From: an uncultured Porphyromonadaceae bacterium
GTDB taxonomy: Bacteria; Bacteroidota; Bacteroidia; Bacteroidales; Muribaculaceae
Assembly: GCA_947643665.1 (NCBI GenBank)
Contig: CANRWW010000008.1
Coordinates: forward strand, 16,039 to 80,038
Reading direction: 5' to 3'
Length of the DNA: 64,000 nucleotides
Part shown: one piece after another, positions 44,235-53,340 of the stretch
How the letters are laid out: each line of letters begins with the position of its first letter
Position numbering within the stretch: position 1 is the first letter of the stretch
The notes under the pieces: generated by a model
What the model saw: only the letters and a program-made list of their open reading frames with translations
What the model was told of the DNA's origin: nothing
Databases searched by the model: none
Position numbers and translations under genes: made by a program

Positions 44235-45727
44235 CACCAATCTTTTTCGTTCCATCCACTTAATGTTATGTCATGGAAACGGGCGTTTCCGTTCTTCAAA
44301 AAGAAAAATAATTTGTCACCTTTTTTCTCCGGAAGACGGTTGATTATAGACCGCCTGCCACCGATGTTCATGTCAATGAATTCATCCTTTAGTATTATAT
44401 CCACTTTCACAGGACTCCCAAGCCCCTTGACCGTATTGATCCCGGTATTATAAATGAAAGCGCTTTCTTTATTGGAGTTAAGCTCTATTTTATATCCACG
44501 ATGATTCTTGTCGTCTCCCCTTACGAACACCCCCGCCTCATCATAATTGCCTATAGGCTCAAACTCAAATGTAATACGGTAATTGACAGGAAGACCGGAC
44601 AGCGACGCGATCCCCACGCCATTTGAAGCATTGATTGAAAGCACACCATCGGCAGACACAGATGCCGAAGCATTGTCACCGGAAGCCTCAAACACAGGCA
44701 ACGGCAAGGCATGCATCGCAGGAAGTGCCTCATCAAGAAATTTCGTATCAAGAGTGCCGTCCGGTTGTTGTACAGCCTCCCTCAGAAGCATATTGCCACC
44801 CCATATGGCACCGTCAAAATCCTTACCGTTGTTACGGCAAGGCATATATGCGACCGCTATACGACGTCCGTCCTTATACGGAGCTGTCTTATATACACTA
44901 GCCCATTGCTCAACAAAAGACTGCGTACGAGGATACTGCCATGGGCCAAAAGGATTTTTTGACATTACATAATATGTGTCTCCCCCGATACTGTAAAGCA
45001 AATAATACCAGTCATTCCACTTGAAATAGTCGGAACATTCAGGAGTGCCAACCTGCCCGGTAAGCGGTGCCTCCACCTCTTTCCAGTTTTTCATGTCCCT
45101 GGATACAAGATGGCACAAATATCCGCCGAATCCTTCCATCACAGGATCTTTCTTGTATCCTGAAATAAACAGATGGTAAGTGCCTTCATCGTCTTTGAAC
45201 ACCTTCGGGTCGCGGAAATCACGGCTCACACACTCTTCAGGCGGGAAATAGAACGGATTCGGCTGCTGCTTCACAAAAGTCTTCCCACCATCGTCGCTCA
45301 TGGCATAGCTGAGTTGCTCATGCACCCCGTTGCCATCCTGCACACGTGTGGAATAAAACGCATAAAACTTACCTTTGTCAGCTATTACCGATCCTGTGCA
45401 TATTGACTTTTCCCAATCCTCGTCAATGGCGACCGCCACAGGATAGTGAGTCCAGTTAACAAGATCCGTCGAAGTGCTCAACGCCCATTGATGACCACCA
45501 AGGCCACCGAGACCGGCATGGTGCCCCTCGTCAAGCAGCCAATAAATATAAAACGTGCCGTCATGGTAATAAGGCATACAATCACCAGTAAACAGGTGAT
45601 TTTCAACCGGCTTGAAATATTGAAGCGCCGATGTGCGCTGTATCTGCGGATCGTAATCCTTTACAACCTGCGCCATGGCACAGGCACCTGATGCGGCAAG
45701 CAACGCCACAATCATTATTTTTCTCAT
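44234..45727 (-). CDS. GH32-family glycoside hydrolase, 497 aa
   Basis: Signal peptide (residues 1-20, ending AMAQ). GH32 catalytic triad visible: nucleophile Asp49 in TGDCMPYYHDG, transition-state Asp173 in FRDPKVF, acid/base Glu230 in TPECSDYFKW. These enzymes cleave beta-fructosides (inulin, levan, sucrose-type). A C-terminal sandwich at ~345-495 contains VNYRITFEFEPIG and RFHDITLSGWNEKDW. I start at MRKIMIVALL (45727). It is divergent from the GntR-kinase pair with a shared control region and is translationally coupled to the second GH32-like gene. Confidence 0.82.
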   Translation of the reverse strand: MRKIMIVALLAASGACAMAQVVKDYDPQIQRTSALQYFKPVENHLFTGDCMPYYHDGTFYIYWLLDEGHHAGLGGLGGHQWALSTSTDLVNWTHYPVAVAIDEDWEKSICTGSVIADKGKFYAFYSTRVQDGNGVHEQLSYAMSDDGGKTFVKQQPNPFYFPPEECVSRDFRDPKVFKDDEGTYHLFISGYKKDPVMEGFGGYLCHLVSRDMKNWKEVEAPLTGQVGTPECSDYFKWNDWYYLLYSIGGDTYYVMSKNPFGPWQYPRTQSFVEQWASVYKTAPYKDGRRIAVAYMPCRNNGKDFDGAIWGGNMLLREAVQQPDGTLDTKFLDEALPAMHALPLPVFEASGDNASASVSADGVLSINASNGVGIASLSGLPVNYRITFEFEPIGNYDEAGVFVRGDDKNHRGYKIELNSNKESAFIYNTGINTVKGLGSPVKVDIILKDEFIDMNIGGRRSIINRLPEKKGDKLFFFLKNGNARFHDITLSGWNEKDW

Positions 45728-45771
45728 AAAAAACAACAGACTTCCCTTGTTAATTGGTTATTTTACGCCTG

Positions 45772-45803
45772 CAAACATACAATTAATCCTCGGGGAATGC
45801 AAA
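45772..45803 (-). promoter_or_regulatory. Promoter of the GH32 operon
   Basis: The minus strand has TATGTTTG (-7) at 45772-45779 and TTTG (-33) at 45800-45803, 20 nt apart. Confidence 0.65.
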
Positions 45804-45809
45804 CATAAA

Positions 45810-45825
45810 TGTAAAAATATTTACA
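45810..45825. promoter_or_regulatory. Candidate GntR operator between the divergent promoters
   Basis: TGTAAA-N4-TTTACA palindrome (45810-45825), immediately upstream of the GH32 -33 box, with further TTTACA half-sites near 45835-45885. It fits binding by the adjacent GntR-type regulator. Confidence 0.5.
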
Positions 45826-45881
45826 CATAGCAACTTTACATTATTGTTTACATATTCATTACATTTTATTTTACAACCGCT

Positions 45882-45911
45882 TGGATATTTCCAAAATAAT
45901 TTCTAGCTTTG
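45882..45911 (+). promoter_or_regulatory. Promoter of the GntR-kinase operon
   Basis: TTG (45882-45884), exactly 19 nt, TAGCTTTG (45904-45911). The leader to ATG 45936 is about 20 nt. Confidence 0.7.
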
Positions 45912-45935
45912 CATACTGCCAACACTAAAGAACGG

Positions 45936-47030
45936 ATGGAAAACAAACCAAATTATAAGATCATCTACGACAAACTTAAACAGGAAATAAAGAACGGCGC
46001 ATATCCTCCAGGCACCCTCATGCCTACAGAGACAGCGCTGTCTGAAAAGTATGGTGTTTCCCGCCCTACAATAGCCAGGGCATATAACCGGTTGCAGGAA
46101 GAAGGTCTCATAACCAAGAAGAAAGGACTTGGCACCATGATAAATGCTGAAACGGGAAACAGGGAAAAGCCTACATTCGGGTTACTGTTGCCAGGTGCCG
46201 GCGAATCCGAGATATTCTCAATCATAAACGACAGGCTTTTGACACTTTCGGAAGAGGGACATTTCAACTGCATATGGGACGGAGCCACAGCCAGCAATGC
46301 CAATATAAGGCGTGAACTGATAGGCAACTGTTGCGACAGCTATATAACCCGAAAGGTAGACGGCGTGTTTTTTTCCCCCCTTGAAAGGGTGCGTGACGCA
46401 GTACGTACCAATCTGGAAATTTGCAACAACCTGGACGATGCAGGCATACCTGTGGTATTGATAGACAGGGACATCTGCGAAATTCCCGTAAGAAGCAAAT
46501 ATGACATAGTATGCCTTGACAATTTCAATGCAGGATGCATCATGGCACGTCATCTCATGGAAAGCGGTTGCGATGACATACATTTCTTTTACCGCCCAGA
46601 TTCTGCTGTCTCGGTAAAAATCCGCCTCGCAGGAATACGGGAGACATTGCACGCCAGTAACATACCTCTTCCAGATGAAAACATCCACTGCGGCAACCCC
46701 GAGTGCAGCGATACAGCATCAGCAATCAGAATCAAGCGTGGGAAAACCGGCATAATCTGCGCAAACGATTCCACAGCAGCAGTGCTCATGTCCACACTTG
46801 CCGAAATAGGCTACGAAATATCCACCGACCTGCTGATATGCGCGTTTGACGACATGAAGTACTCCATGCATTTACGTCACCCGCTGACCTCCTTCCGCCA
46901 GCCATGCGAAGAGATTGCAGACACAAGCGTGGAACTCATGATGAGACGACTTGCCAACTCCTCCGCACACCCGCTTACAGTAAATCTTTCCGGCACCTTG
47001 ATTGAAAGGGAATCCACCATATTCAAATAA
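45936..47030 (+). CDS. GntR-family regulator with LacI-type sugar-binding domain, 364 aa
   Basis: The N-terminal winged helix of the GntR type (residues ~5-72: IIYDKLKQEIKNGAYPPGTL, MPTETALSEKYGVSRPTIAR) is joined to a periplasmic-binding-protein-like effector domain (~78-345) with VDGVFFSPLERV, GIPVVLIDRDI, IICANDSTAAVLM and LLICAFDDMKYSM, as in AraR-type regulators. It is a cytoplasmic regulator that should sense a sugar and control both divergent transcripts. The start at 45936 (MENKPNYK) is chosen because it follows the -7 box by 24 nt. The kinase starts 17 nt downstream. Confidence 0.87.
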   Translation: MENKPNYKIIYDKLKQEIKNGAYPPGTLMPTETALSEKYGVSRPTIARAYNRLQEEGLITKKKGLGTMINAETGNREKPTFGLLLPGAGESEIFSIINDRLLTLSEEGHFNCIWDGATASNANIRRELIGNCCDSYITRKVDGVFFSPLERVRDAVRTNLEICNNLDDAGIPVVLIDRDICEIPVRSKYDIVCLDNFNAGCIMARHLMESGCDDIHFFYRPDSAVSVKIRLAGIRETLHASNIPLPDENIHCGNPECSDTASAIRIKRGKTGIICANDSTAAVLMSTLAEIGYEISTDLLICAFDDMKYSMHLRHPLTSFRQPCEEIADTSVELMMRRLANSSAHPLTVNLSGTLIERESTIFK

Positions 47031-47046
47031 CATATATCCCGCACCC

Positions 47047-48345
47047 ATGCATTATATAGGAATAGACATCGGCACAAGCTCTATCTGCGGCGTAGCTTAC
47101 AACCCTGAAACTAAAGAATTGTCTACTGCCATTAGAACAAACAACTCGGCGATACCCTCAAATCGGCAGGACGAAAAAATGCAGGATCCCGCAAAAATAA
47201 TGGAGTGCGTCCATGCAATACTGAAAGAGTTGGCCAAAGGCTGTAACACCGTGGCCTCCATTGGAATAACCGGCCAGATGCATGGCATATTGTATGTAGA
47301 CCGTAACGGCAAAGCGGCAAGCCCGCTCTTCACCTGGCAGGACGGCCGCGGCAACCGCCGCATGGCAGAGGGAACAACTTATGCAGAACACCTGACAGCC
47401 GCAGGAGGATACCAATCAGCTACAGGCTACGGCCTTGTAACCCACTTTTATAACTCCCGTAACAACCTCGTGCCCCGTGACGCATGCAAAATATGCACCA
47501 TAATGGATTATGCGGCAATGCAACTGACAAGACGGCGCACTCCGCTCACCGACTATTCCAACGGCGCTTCACTCGGATTTTTCAACAAAAAGCGACTGCA
47601 ATTCGACCTCGGCGCACTCTCCGCAGCCGGCATCGGTTGCGAGATACTCCCGGAGATAGCACCATCGGCAACTTTAGCCGGATATTACAAAAATATTCCC
47701 GTATATTCCGCCATAGGCGATAACCAGGCCGCATTCATCGGATCAGTCAGGGACCGTGATACAGATGTACATATAACCGTAGGAACCAGCAGCCAGATTT
47801 CGGTATATTCCCCCGGATATTTAGAAATCCCTACACTTGACACACGCCCATTGCCCGGGGGAGGATATATAATCGCAGGAGCCGAACTGTGCGGCGGATA
47901 TTCGTTCACCATCCTAAAGAACTTTTTCGCGGAAACCGCACGGCTTATCTTCGGGAAAAACATACCTGACGACGACATATATGCCGCAATGACCTCCCTA
48001 CCCATTCCGGAAGAAAGCACACTAAGCGTAGATACATTGTTCGACGGCACACGCCAGAATCCGGAGAAGCGCGGACAAATCACCGGCATATCCACATCAA
48101 ATTTTCTTCCCCAAGAGTTAATTTCAGGATTTGTGCGCGGTATATGTGATGCACTTTACCACCACTACATGCATCTCCCGTCCACACTACTGAAAGGCAG
48201 GACACATATAGTAGCCTCCGGGAACGGATTCCGGAAGAACCCGCTCCTCAAGCAAGCCTTTGAAAAACGTTTCGGTCTGCCGGTGATCCTTTCGGCATGC
48301 ACTGAAGAAGCAGCATTCGGGGCTGCAATTTCCCCTTATCTTTAA
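47047..48345 (+). CDS. FGGY-family sugar kinase, sedoheptulokinase-like, 432 aa
   Basis: FGGY carbohydrate kinase: the phosphate-1 motif MHYIGIDIGTSSICGVA, then GITGQMHGILYVD and FTWQDGRGNRR (the TWQDGR block resembles sedoheptulokinase), VGTSSQISVY, and the adenosine-binding ASGNGFRKNPLL with FGAAISPYL. It should phosphorylate a ketose or polyol in the cytoplasm; sedoheptulose is the best guess and other ketoses are possible. The start at 47047 follows the regulator's stop by 16 nt. Linkage to GH32 proteins makes fructose or a rarer ketose a candidate substrate. Confidence 0.75.
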   Translation: MHYIGIDIGTSSICGVAYNPETKELSTAIRTNNSAIPSNRQDEKMQDPAKIMECVHAILKELAKGCNTVASIGITGQMHGILYVDRNGKAASPLFTWQDGRGNRRMAEGTTYAEHLTAAGGYQSATGYGLVTHFYNSRNNLVPRDACKICTIMDYAAMQLTRRRTPLTDYSNGASLGFFNKKRLQFDLGALSAAGIGCEILPEIAPSATLAGYYKNIPVYSAIGDNQAAFIGSVRDRDTDVHITVGTSSQISVYSPGYLEIPTLDTRPLPGGGYIIAGAELCGGYSFTILKNFFAETARLIFGKNIPDDDIYAAMTSLPIPEESTLSVDTLFDGTRQNPEKRGQITGISTSNFLPQELISGFVRGICDALYHHYMHLPSTLLKGRTHIVASGNGFRKNPLLKQAFEKRFGLPVILSACTEEAAFGAAISPYL

Positions 48346-48361
48346 AAGGCGGACAAAGACT

Positions 48362-49831
48362 TCAAAGTTTCTTTTTTATAGGATCGCATGTGAGGCCAAC
48401 CCCAAGTTTCTTGAAAATCTTATGATCCACTTCCCCCAACATTACAGTGGAATGAGCTTCACATCCGCGTAATTCCGGCAGTTTTTCAAGTGCACGGCGG
48501 CAGAGGGGATCATGGGCGCTGAGGAGCGACAGAGCCACAAGCACCTCGTCGGTATGCAAGCGAGGATTACGGCTACGCAGATATTCGATTTTGGTATGCT
48601 GTATAGGCTCAATCATATGCTGAGGTATCAGTTTTACAGAATGATCTATGCCTGCCAGGTGTTTCGTAGCATTAAGTATCAATGCGGCACTAGGCCCTAG
48701 CAATTCTGAAGACTCAGCTGTGATAATGGTGCCGTCGGCAAGTTCTATCGCCGAACAATGATGGCCGCTACGGACTGCACGTTCTTTGGCGGCAGCAATT
48801 GGCCGCCGGTATGTGGCAGGATCAATCTTTGCCTGATTTAACAGAAGCGCGATTTTCCCGACCTCGGCATCGTTGCACGCACCAAGCGCCAATTTGTTGA
48901 GAGCGGTATAATATCTCCTTATGATTTCATTGTTCGACGCATGGCGGCATACCTCGTCATCATTTATGCAGAACCCGACCATATTTACACCCATATCGGT
49001 GGGTGATTTATAGGGATTCTCCCCATAAATACCCTCGAAAAGAGCATTTAACACCGGAAATATCTCAATATCGCGGTTGTAGTTTATGGCAATTTTACCA
49101 TATGCCTCCAGATGGAATGGGTCAATCATATTGACATCGTTAAGATCGGCAGTGGCAGCCTCATAGGCGATGTTAACAGGGTGCTTCAATGGGAGGCTCC
49201 ACACGGGAAATGTCTCAAATTTGGCATAGCCCGCATTTATGCCACGTTTATGCTCATTGTAAAGCTGGCTAAGGCATACCGCCATTTTGCCGCTTCCCGG
49301 TCCAGGAGCGGTGACAATAACCAGAGGACGGGTAGTCTCCACATAATCGTTACGCCCGAACCCTTCCTCCGAGTCAATCAGCGCCACATTGGTAGGATAT
49401 CCCTCAATAGTATAATGGCAATAAGTCGTGATGCCTATACGCTCCAGACGTCGCCTGAAAGCATCGGCACTGCTTTGTCCGTTATAATGGGTGATAACCA
49501 CTGAACCGACAAGAAATCCCCTGTTGCCAAATTCTGTGCGCAGACGCAATACATCCTCGTCATATGTTATCCCGAGGTCATTGCGCACTTTGTTTTTTTC
49601 TATATCCAGCGCACTTATGACAATCACTATTTCCGCATGGTCTGCCAGCTGGCTCAACATACACAGTTTGCTGTCAGGCCGGAAGCCCGGAAGCACTCGG
49701 CTTGCATGGTGATCATCAAAAAGTTTGCCCCCCAGTTCAAGATACAATTTGTTGCCGAACTTGGCTATACGCTCCTTGATATGTTCGGACTGTATTTTGA
49801 GATATTTCTCGTTGTCGAAACCGTACTTCAT
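48362..49831 (-). CDS. DUF1846 family protein, 489 aa
   Basis: Conserved DUF1846 protein: start KYGFDNEKYLKIQSEHIKER, ELGGKLFDDHHASRVLPGF, TAPGPGSGKMAVCLSQLYNE (a P-loop-like element), and DMGVNMVGFCINDDE. Length is typical. It is a cytoplasmic, probably ATP-binding protein of unknown reaction. It is convergent with the kinase gene, whose stop lies 16 nt away, so there is little room for a terminator. Confidence 0.9.
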   Translation of the reverse strand: MKYGFDNEKYLKIQSEHIKERIAKFGNKLYLELGGKLFDDHHASRVLPGFRPDSKLCMLSQLADHAEIVIVISALDIEKNKVRNDLGITYDEDVLRLRTEFGNRGFLVGSVVITHYNGQSSADAFRRRLERIGITTYCHYTIEGYPTNVALIDSEEGFGRNDYVETTRPLVIVTAPGPGSGKMAVCLSQLYNEHKRGINAGYAKFETFPVWSLPLKHPVNIAYEAATADLNDVNMIDPFHLEAYGKIAINYNRDIEIFPVLNALFEGIYGENPYKSPTDMGVNMVGFCINDDEVCRHASNNEIIRRYYTALNKLALGACNDAEVGKIALLLNQAKIDPATYRRPIAAAKERAVRSGHHCSAIELADGTIITAESSELLGPSAALILNATKHLAGIDHSVKLIPQHMIEPIQHTKIEYLRSRNPRLHTDEVLVALSLLSAHDPLCRRALEKLPELRGCEAHSTVMLGEVDHKIFKKLGVGLTCDPIKKKL

Positions 49832-49951
49832 AACGGGTTACAAAGTTACGCATTTTTCGGAAACCCATAAAAATTCCGGAGGTTTTCTTTCTCAGGAGCA
49901 GTTCAAGGGCATCCGCAAATCTGGCGTCAGAGAAATGCCAGGACTACGCAA

Positions 49952-50899
49952 TCAACAAATTTCCAATGTATCCTTAGCCTCAGGCCATCTGAAAAGCCGC
50001 AGAAGCTGCGGCAGCGATACAGAAGATCCGTCAGCTGAAAGACCTGCCATAAAAGCAAGTTTTCCAAGCAGTTCAGACGGAGTATACCGTTGCCGAAGTT
50101 CCCCCATGCCCATGGCGCTGTCGCGCTTGCTAAGCCGCTGCCCCTGCGCGTTGCATACAAGCGGCAGATGCGCGTAATCCGGCACGGGGAATCCCAACAG
50201 GCCGCACAGATATATCTGTTGGGCGGTGGAAAGCAACAGGTCATTTCCACGGACAACCTCCGTGATCCCCATAAGCGCATCATCAACCACCACGGCAAAC
50301 TGGTATGCCCATGCCCCGTCGGCACGCCTCACTATGAAATCCCCGCATTCCTCTGCCAGGTTCGCCCGTTGCGACCCATATAAGCGGTCTGTGAAAAGGA
50401 TATCCATGTCAGGCACGAAAAGACGCAAAGCAGCACCATCGGCAACGGCACTGTCAGCCGTACATCCCCCAAGCCTCACCGGACGGCAAGTCCCTGCATA
50501 TACGACCCTCCCGTCGGAACGGTGTGGAGCCTGCGTGGCAAGTATATCGGCACGACGGCAACGGCATGGATAGAGAAAACCTGTAGTCTCAAGACGCTTC
50601 AGATATTCCTCGTATATATCACCGCGAAGACTCTGGCTATATGGGGCTGCTGTGCCGATGTCGTCAAGTCCACCTTCGTCCCATTCAAGCCCCAGCCACA
50701 GCAGGTCGTCTTCGATCATGCGTGCATGTTCCAACTTAGAACGCTGGGGGTCAAGATCCTCAATGCGAAGCACCCACTTGCCTCCGCGCGATTTGACAGA
50801 CAGCCACGACATCAAGGCTGTGAAAATATTGCCAAGATGCATGCGCCCTGACGGAGATGGGGCGAAACGCCCACGTGGCGTTAAATTTTCCGTTACCAT
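49952..50899 (-). CDS. gluQ: Glutamyl-Q tRNA(Asp) synthetase, 315 aa
   Basis: GluRS paralog lacking the anticodon-binding domain. It attaches glutamate to queuosine-34 of tRNA-Asp. The HIGH-like segment is GRFAPSPSGRMHLGN, then the RIEDLDPQR block. Zinc-type cysteines occur in YPCRCRRADI and YAGTC, and the KMSKS-equivalent is AQGQRLSKRD. The start MVTENLTPRG at 50899 is chosen because the longer frame would run through the cobalamin riboswitch. The ATG follows a minus-strand -7 box by only 4 nt. Confidence 0.9.
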   Translation of the reverse strand: MVTENLTPRGRFAPSPSGRMHLGNIFTALMSWLSVKSRGGKWVLRIEDLDPQRSKLEHARMIEDDLLWLGLEWDEGGLDDIGTAAPYSQSLRGDIYEEYLKRLETTGFLYPCRCRRADILATQAPHRSDGRVVYAGTCRPVRLGGCTADSAVADGAALRLFVPDMDILFTDRLYGSQRANLAEECGDFIVRRADGAWAYQFAVVVDDALMGITEVVRGNDLLLSTAQQIYLCGLLGFPVPDYAHLPLVCNAQGQRLSKRDSAMGMGELRQRYTPSELLGKLAFMAGLSADGSSVSLPQLLRLFRWPEAKDTLEIC

Positions 50900-50903
50900 A
50901 CGA

Positions 50904-50931
50904 CAAATGTACAAAATAATTCGTAACTTCG
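50904..50931. promoter_or_regulatory. Overlapping divergent promoters (gluQ and cobalamin operon)
   Basis: The minus strand has TACATTTG (complement of 50904-50911), 4 nt from the gluQ ATG. The plus strand has TAACTTCG (50924-50931), a near-consensus -7 that would start the riboswitch leader near 50938. Confidence 0.45.
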
Positions 50932-50939
50932 CAGTGTCA

Positions 50940-51130
50940 TGGTTGCCCTGTAACGCAATGGCGTATCCTGCAGGGCGTGAAAAAGGGAATCCGGTGCGAG
51001 TCCGGAACAGTACCCGCTGCTGTAAGTTCCACAAAAAGGCTGTCGCAAGCAAGCCATTGCATAGTTCCGGATCTGGATAATGCGAGAAGGCGCGACAAAG
51101 CCGGAACAAGTCAGAATACCTGCCATGCAA
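50940..51130 (+). ncRNA. Cobalamin (B12) riboswitch
   Basis: The conserved core is present: GGGAAT ... CCGGTGCGAGTCCGGA, then ACAGTACCCGCTGCTGTAA (51006-51024), and the B12 box AAGTCAGAATACCTGCC at 51109-51125. It lies in the 5' leader of a BtuB-like receptor gene and is followed about 100 nt later by an intrinsic terminator, so it probably works by transcription termination when adenosylcobalamin or a related form is bound. Confidence 0.93.
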
Positions 51131-51232
51131 CACCCATACTCACCACACGCCCTCTGCCTACGGGAATATAGGACCATGGATACAGCAGTACAGCCACAGA
51201 TGCAAAACGACTGCCAGCAATAAAGCCTGTGC

Positions 51233-51257
51233 CTCCCGACGACAACGGGAGTTTTTT
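51233..51257 (+). terminator. Riboswitch-controlled intrinsic terminator
   Basis: CTCCCG (51233-51238), 7-nt loop, CGGGAG (51246-51251), then T6. It sits 10 nt before the receptor's ATG. The sequence between the B12 box and this hairpin would hold the antiterminator. Confidence 0.8.
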
Positions 51258-51267
51258 ATGTTTGCTG

Positions 51268-53277
51268 ATGAACACGACCATAAGACGCGCGCTGCTGATA
51301 TTACTTGCAGTCAATGCCATAGCGGCATCGGCAGTCACATCCGTAAAAGAAAACGCAGACACCACCCTTTCACTTACGGAAGTCACGGTAACCGCCGTAC
51401 GTCCACAGACGGAAGTCATCCCCGCGCAGAAACTATCGGGAGAAGAACTACAACGCCTGAACAGCAACAGCGTGGCCGACGCATTGCGTTACTTCTCTGG
51501 AGTGCAAGTGAAAGACTATGGCGGAGTGGGAGGCATCAAGACTGTAAACATACGGTCCATGGGTACCAACCATACCGGAGTGGTATATGACGGCATAGAA
51601 CTTGGCAACGCGCAAAACGGCCAGATTGACCTCGGACAGTTCTCTCTGGACAACATAGAGGCGATATCCATGTACAACGGCCAGAAAAGCGACATACTCC
51701 AGCCTGCACGCGATTTCGGTTCAGCAGGCACAATTTACCTGCGCACCAAGACCCCGGAATTTTCACATGGGGAAACATACCACGCCCGTGCGGCATTACG
51801 ATTCGGCTCCTTTGACCTCATCAACCCGTCTGCACTGCTTGAACTGCGGCTTTCCAGCCATGTTAACGCATCTCTAAGCGCCGAATGGATAAACTCAAGC
51901 GGGAAATACAAATTCCGTTACCGGCGTGTCAATCCTGCAGGTGAAATAGCTTATGACACCACAGCTGTAAGGCAGAACGGCGATATCAACGCCACCCGCA
52001 TAGAGTGCAACCTCAACGGTAACCTGCAAAACGGCGAATGGCATTTCAAAGTCTATAATTATAACTCCGAACGCGGTGTCCCGGGAGCCATCGTAAACAA
52101 TGTATGGCGACGCGGTGAACGCATCTGGGACAACAATTCATTCGCACAGGGAAGCCACACACAGACATACGGAAATTTCACCACGCTCAATAACGTGAAA
52201 TACTCCTTTTACCGTACCCATTACGTGAACAATGATGACAAACAGATAAAAGTAGACAATCTGTACAAACAGCGCGAGCTGTATTTTTCCACCGCAAACG
52301 AGCTTATGCTGAAAAGATGGTGGCGCCTGTCGGTGAGTTATGATTTCCTATGGAACGCACTTGATGCAGACATGCATGATTTCGCGCGCCCCGACCGCTT
52401 CACAAATATGGTGAGTGCGGCTACGGCTATCAGCTTCAACCGTTTCAAGGCACAGGCAAGCATGCTCGGCACTTTCATCCACGACAAACTACGTGGCAAG
52501 AAAGCTCCCGAAGACAAACATGCCTTCACCCCGGCCATTTACCTGAACTTCCAACCCGCAAGAACACGCGACTTCCAATTGCGCGCTTTCTATAAACGCT
52601 CATTCCGCATGCCCACGTTCAACGACCTCTATTATGCCGACATGGGTAACTCCAGACTGGATCCCGAACGTGTGACACAATACAACTTCGGAGCCGTATA
52701 TTCCCGCTCCTCACACGGCTTCATTCCTGAAGCCCGCATAAGTGCAGACGCATATTACAACCGGGTATCTGATAAAATAGTGGCTTATCCCAAAGGGCAG
52801 CAATTCAGATGGACCATGCTCAACCTCGGGCTGGTTGACATAACGGGAGTGGATCTCTCCGGGCTTATAACCGTGAATCCAACCTATGAGCTATACCTGA
52901 CATTACGCGGACAATACACTTTCCAGCGTGCCATAGACGTAACAGATCCGACCGACAGCTACTACCGCGACCAGATCCCCTACATACCGCGCCATTCCGG
53001 TTCAGCCGTGGTGAATGCCACATGGAAACAATGGAGCCTGAACTACAGCTTCATATATGTGGGAGCCAGATACAACCAGCAGGAAAACATACGTTATAAT
53101 TATACCCAGCCATGGTACACGAGCGACATTTCGATAAGCCGTGACATAACCATCAACCATGTGAACCTGCGTGCCCTAGTGGAGATCAACAACCTTCTCA
53201 GCCAGGACTACGACGTGATACTCAACTATCCTATGCCGAAACGCAATTGGCGTGTGACCCTTATGGTAAACATTTAG
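51268..53277 (+). CDS. btuB: TonB-dependent outer-membrane receptor, BtuB-like, 669 aa
   Basis: Outer-membrane cobalamin/corrinoid transporter by context (riboswitch upstream, BtuG-like lipoprotein downstream). Signal peptide residues 1-22. A TonB-box-like segment (SLTEVTVTAVRP) precedes the plug domain (VADALRYFSGVQVKDYGGVGG, TVNIRSMGTNHTGVVYDGI) and the beta-barrel to the C-terminus (YPMPKRNWRVTLMVNI). Size is typical of BtuB rather than the larger SusC-type receptors, and no N-terminal carboxypeptidase-like domain is present. I start at MNTTIRRAL (51268), after the terminator, because the frame's earlier ATG at 51229 lies inside it. Confidence 0.88.
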   Translation: MNTTIRRALLILLAVNAIAASAVTSVKENADTTLSLTEVTVTAVRPQTEVIPAQKLSGEELQRLNSNSVADALRYFSGVQVKDYGGVGGIKTVNIRSMGTNHTGVVYDGIELGNAQNGQIDLGQFSLDNIEAISMYNGQKSDILQPARDFGSAGTIYLRTKTPEFSHGETYHARAALRFGSFDLINPSALLELRLSSHVNASLSAEWINSSGKYKFRYRRVNPAGEIAYDTTAVRQNGDINATRIECNLNGNLQNGEWHFKVYNYNSERGVPGAIVNNVWRRGERIWDNNSFAQGSHTQTYGNFTTLNNVKYSFYRTHYVNNDDKQIKVDNLYKQRELYFSTANELMLKRWWRLSVSYDFLWNALDADMHDFARPDRFTNMVSAATAISFNRFKAQASMLGTFIHDKLRGKKAPEDKHAFTPAIYLNFQPARTRDFQLRAFYKRSFRMPTFNDLYYADMGNSRLDPERVTQYNFGAVYSRSSHGFIPEARISADAYYNRVSDKIVAYPKGQQFRWTMLNLGLVDITGVDLSGLITVNPTYELYLTLRGQYTFQRAIDVTDPTDSYYRDQIPYIPRHSGSAVVNATWKQWSLNYSFIYVGARYNQQENIRYNYTQPWYTSDISISRDITINHVNLRALVEINNLLSQDYDVILNYPMPKRNWRVTLMVNI

Positions 53278-53340
53278 CATACAGCCTATACCATTACATC
53301 CATGCAGAAATCTGAAACCCTATACTGTGACCGCTTACCT

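Noticed and set aside
50900..51133. N-terminal extension of gluQ
   Set aside because: It would translate the antisense of the cobalamin riboswitch; the HIGH-type region fixes the start at 50899.
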